NCBI GenBank assembly: GCA_049510055.1
Contig: JBEKZI010000102.1
Coordinates: 1-6,951, forward strand
Reading direction: 5' to 3'
Length of the DNA stretch: 6,951 bases
Source: JALHTV01 sp049510055
GTDB taxonomy: Bacteria > Planctomycetota > Phycisphaerae > SM23-33
This document shows positions 5,007 through 6,951 of the stretch, one piece after another. The position numbers were made by a program, and so were the translations under genes. Positions within the stretch are counted from its first letter, which is position 1, and the number at the start of each line of letters is the position of its first letter. The notes under the pieces were generated by a model. That model saw only the letters and a program-made list of their open reading frames with translations. It was not told the origin of the DNA and searched no databases.

Positions 5007-6951
5007 ATGAACCAGGGCCCCCCACAGCTCGATACCCCCGCCATGCGGCAGTACCACGCCCTCAAAGAGCAGGTCGGCGACTGCCTGCTGCTGTTCCGCA
5101 TGGGCGACTTCTACGAGATGTTCTACGAGGACGCCAAGACGGCCTCGCGCGTGCTGGGCTTGGCCCTGACCAGCCGCAGCAAGGGCCCCTCGGCCGTGCC
5201 GCTAGCGGGCATTCCCTACCACGCCCTGGACGGCTACCTCGCCCGGCTCGTCAAGGCCGGGTTCCGCGTGGCCATCTGCGACCAGGTGGAAGACCCCGCC
5301 CATGCCAAGGGCCTGGTCCGCCGCGAAATCACGCGACTGGTCACCCCCGGCACGCTGAGCGACCAGGCCCTGCTGGACCAGCGCGAGGGCAACTACCTGG
5401 CGGCCATCTTCGGCGACGTGGCGGAACACCCGGCCACACCTGCTGAGAAAAACGCCGCCGCCCCGCCGACCAAGGCCGCGGCCGCCGAGACGGTCGGCCT
5501 GGCGTGGGTGGAGCTGTCCAGCGGGGCGTTCTGGGCGATGACCACCACGCCGCAGCACGCGATGGACGAGCTGGTCCGCATCGGCCCGGCAGAGGTGATT
5601 TTTCCGGAAAACTCACCGGCCGACAGCCGGGCCTTCCGCGAGCGCCTGGCCCAGTGCACCCAGGCGGCCGCGACGGCCAGGGCGCCGTGGGCCTTCGACG
5701 CCCACGCGGCCGGGACGGCCCTGAAGGACCACTTCGGGGCCGCGACGCTAGAGGGATTCGGCTTCGCCCGATGGGAAACATCGCTGGCGGCGGCCGGGGC
5801 GATCCTGGATTACCTCCGCGAGACGCAGCGCACCGCGCTCGCCCACATCCGCACGCTGCGGCGATTCCAGCGCGGCGACCACATGGCCATCGACGGCAAC
5901 ACGCTGCGATGCCTGGAGGTCCACCGCACGCTCCGCAGCGGCCGGCGGGAGGGGTCGCTGCTGGCCTGCATCGACCGCACGGCCACGGGCATGGGCGCGC
6001 GGCTGCTGGAACGGTGGCTGACTTTCCCACTGACCGGCTACAGCGCCATCCTGGCCCGCCACGACGCGGTGGAAGAACTTTACGGCGAGCGGCGGCGGCT
6101 CGCGGCCGCCCGGGCGGTGCTGGCCGACGTGGCCCAGATCGACCGCATCGCGGCCGCGATTGCCATGGGCCGCGTCCGCCCGCGGGAACTGCTGGCCCTG
6201 GGCGCGACGCTGCGCCTGCTGCCCAAGCTGGCCGAGCTTCTGGCCGGCTGCAAGGCCGACCTGATCGCCCAGCAGACCCCGCACCTCGTCGGCCTGGACG
6301 CACCGGCCGATCTCATCGCCCGGGCCATCGACCCCGACTGCCCGCCCGTGCTGCGTGACGGCGGCGTGATCGCCGCCGGCTACGACGCCGAGCTGGACCG
6401 CCTCCGCCGCATCGGCACCGACGGCCAGAGCTGGCTGGGCGAGTACCAGGCCGCCCAGGCCGCACGCCTTGGCATCCCGGCGCTGAAGGTGGGCTACAAC
6501 CGCGTCTTTGGCTACTACATCGAGATCACCAACGCCCATCGCGAGAAGGTCCCGGCCGACTACGTCCGCAAGCAGACGCTCAAGAACGCCGAGCGATTCA
6601 TCACCGAGGACCTGAAGCGCTACGAGTCCGAGGTGCTGTCCGCCGACGAGCGGGCCAAGGCGATTGAGGTGCAGCTCTTCGAGCAGGTGCGGGCGGCGCT
6701 AATGGAGCACCTGGCCGCCTTCCAAGCCGCCGCCGAGGCCCTGGCCACGCTGGACGTCCTGGCCGGTCTGGCGCAATTGGCCGCGGACCGCGACTACCGC
6801 CGGCCGACCATCACGCAGGACAACGTGCTGCACATCGTCGCCGGCAAGCACCCGGTGCTGGCCGAGCAGCTCCGCGAGCAGTTCGTGCCCAACGACGTGC
6901 ACATGGAGGCCGCGGACCGCCGCCTGCTCATCGTCACCGGGCCCAACATGG
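5007..6951 (+). CDS. mutS: DNA mismatch repair protein MutS (5' part, truncated by window edge)
   Basis: The first 648 residues of MutS are open to the right edge. The usual length is about 850-880, so the ATPase domain and helix-turn-helix tail lie outside. MutS binds base mismatches as a dimer and recruits MutL. The mismatch-binding domain carries LLLFRMGDFYEMF (27-39) with the mismatch-stacking Phe and Glu at F35 and E37, then VPLAGIPYHALDGYLARLV (64-82) and ICDQVEDP (90-97). The connector, core and clamp follow, including DGNTLRCLEV, GSLLACIDRT, LKVGYNRVFGYYIEIT (493-508) and RKQTLKNAERFITEDL. The last visible residues, VTGPNM, are the start of the Walker A loop. An Ala/Pro-rich insert (about 135-163) interrupts the junction before GLAWVELSSG. 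The ATG at 5007 has only a weak AGG upstream. It starts a sequence with the usual distance to the FYE motif, while the alternative ATG at residue 13 would leave a short N terminus. Confidence 0.97.
   Translation, partial: MNQGPPQLDTPAMRQYHALKEQVGDCLLLFRMGDFYEMFYEDAKTASRVLGLALTSRSKGPSAVPLAGIPYHALDGYLARLVKAGFRVAICDQVEDPAHAKGLVRREITRLVTPGTLSDQALLDQREGNYLAAIFGDVAEHPATPAEKNAAAPPTKAAAAETVGLAWVELSSGAFWAMTTTPQHAMDELVRIGPAEVIFPENSPADSRAFRERLAQCTQAAATARAPWAFDAHAAGTALKDHFGAATLEGFGFARWETSLAAAGAILDYLRETQRTALAHIRTLRRFQRGDHMAIDGNTLRCLEVHRTLRSGRREGSLLACIDRTATGMGARLLERWLTFPLTGYSAILARHDAVEELYGERRRLAAARAVLADVAQIDRIAAAIAMGRVRPRELLALGATLRLLPKLAELLAGCKADLIAQQTPHLVGLDAPADLIARAIDPDCPPVLRDGGVIAAGYDAELDRLRRIGTDGQSWLGEYQAAQAARLGIPALKVGYNRVFGYYIEITNAHREKVPADYVRKQTLKNAERFITEDLKRYESEVLSADERAKAIEVQLFEQVRAALMEHLAAFQAAAEALATLDVLAGLAQLAADRDYRRPTITQDNVLHIVAGKHPVLAEQLREQFVPNDVHMEAADRRLLIVTGPNM

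Noticed and set aside
4760..5101. A 113-codon minus-strand frame spanning the divergent region and the mutS start
   Set aside because: It runs into the mutS N terminus, has no ribosome site and no family resemblance. Its composition suits chance.
5341..6539. Two long minus-strand frames (320 and 263 codons) inside mutS
   Set aside because: mutS is unmistakable on the plus strand across this whole interval, and the minus-strand translations are Arg/Pro/Gly/Ala-rich shadows.
1..6951. A new defence, mobile or biosynthetic system in the window
   Set aside because: All complete genes belong to recognisable families. There is no recombinase, toxin-antitoxin pair, nuclease-helicase pair, repeat array or abrupt composition shift.

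Overview
The window is a GC-rich, densely coded bacterial chromosomal segment. It most likely comes from a planctomycete, possibly one of the Phycisphaerae-like lineages. This assignment is inference. It rests on a DUF1571 protein (a family found mainly in Planctomycetota), on YbeY features I recall from that phylum and Bacteroidetes, on a short ThuA-like protein and a lipoprotein-type alkaline-phosphatase-superfamily enzyme (both classes are abundant there), and on several starts with a weak Shine-Dalgarno or none. No rRNA, tRNA, CRISPR array, insertion sequence, integrase or phage gene is visible.

Layout: (1) 1-1534, plus strand. The 3' end of an unrecognised gene is followed after 25 nt by a ThuA-like protein gene, which overlaps a ComF-family phosphoribosyltransferase-like gene by 8 nt. 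This looks like one transcription unit. (2) 1531-4696, minus strand. In transcription order these are a DUF1571 exported protein, a probable lipoprotein phosphodiesterase/phosphatase of the alkaline phosphatase superfamily, and ybeY, the rRNA-maturation endoribonuclease. The plus and minus clusters converge with their stop codons overlapping in the tetranucleotide CTAA, so there is no room for a terminator between them. (3) 4697-5006, a comparatively AT-richer divergent intergenic region with a plausible minus-strand promoter. (4) 5007-6951, plus strand. The N-terminal three quarters of mutS, cut by the window edge inside the Walker A motif.

Functionally this is mostly housekeeping: DNA mismatch repair (MutS), 16S rRNA 3'-end processing and ribosome quality control (YbeY), and a ComF protein whose cellular role outside competent bacteria is unclear. 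It is mixed with planctomycete-type envelope or secreted proteins (DUF1571 and the phosphodiesterase) and a ThuA fold protein. I do not see a convincing new multi-gene system. The points most worth a second look are a relocated or missing metal-ligand histidine in the phosphodiesterase, the non-canonical third zinc ligand and missing conserved Arg in YbeY, the stop-on-stop convergent overlap, the conserved-looking pairing of exported genes with ybeY, and a small cluster of TTGC/GCAA palindromes upstream of the phosphodiesterase gene.
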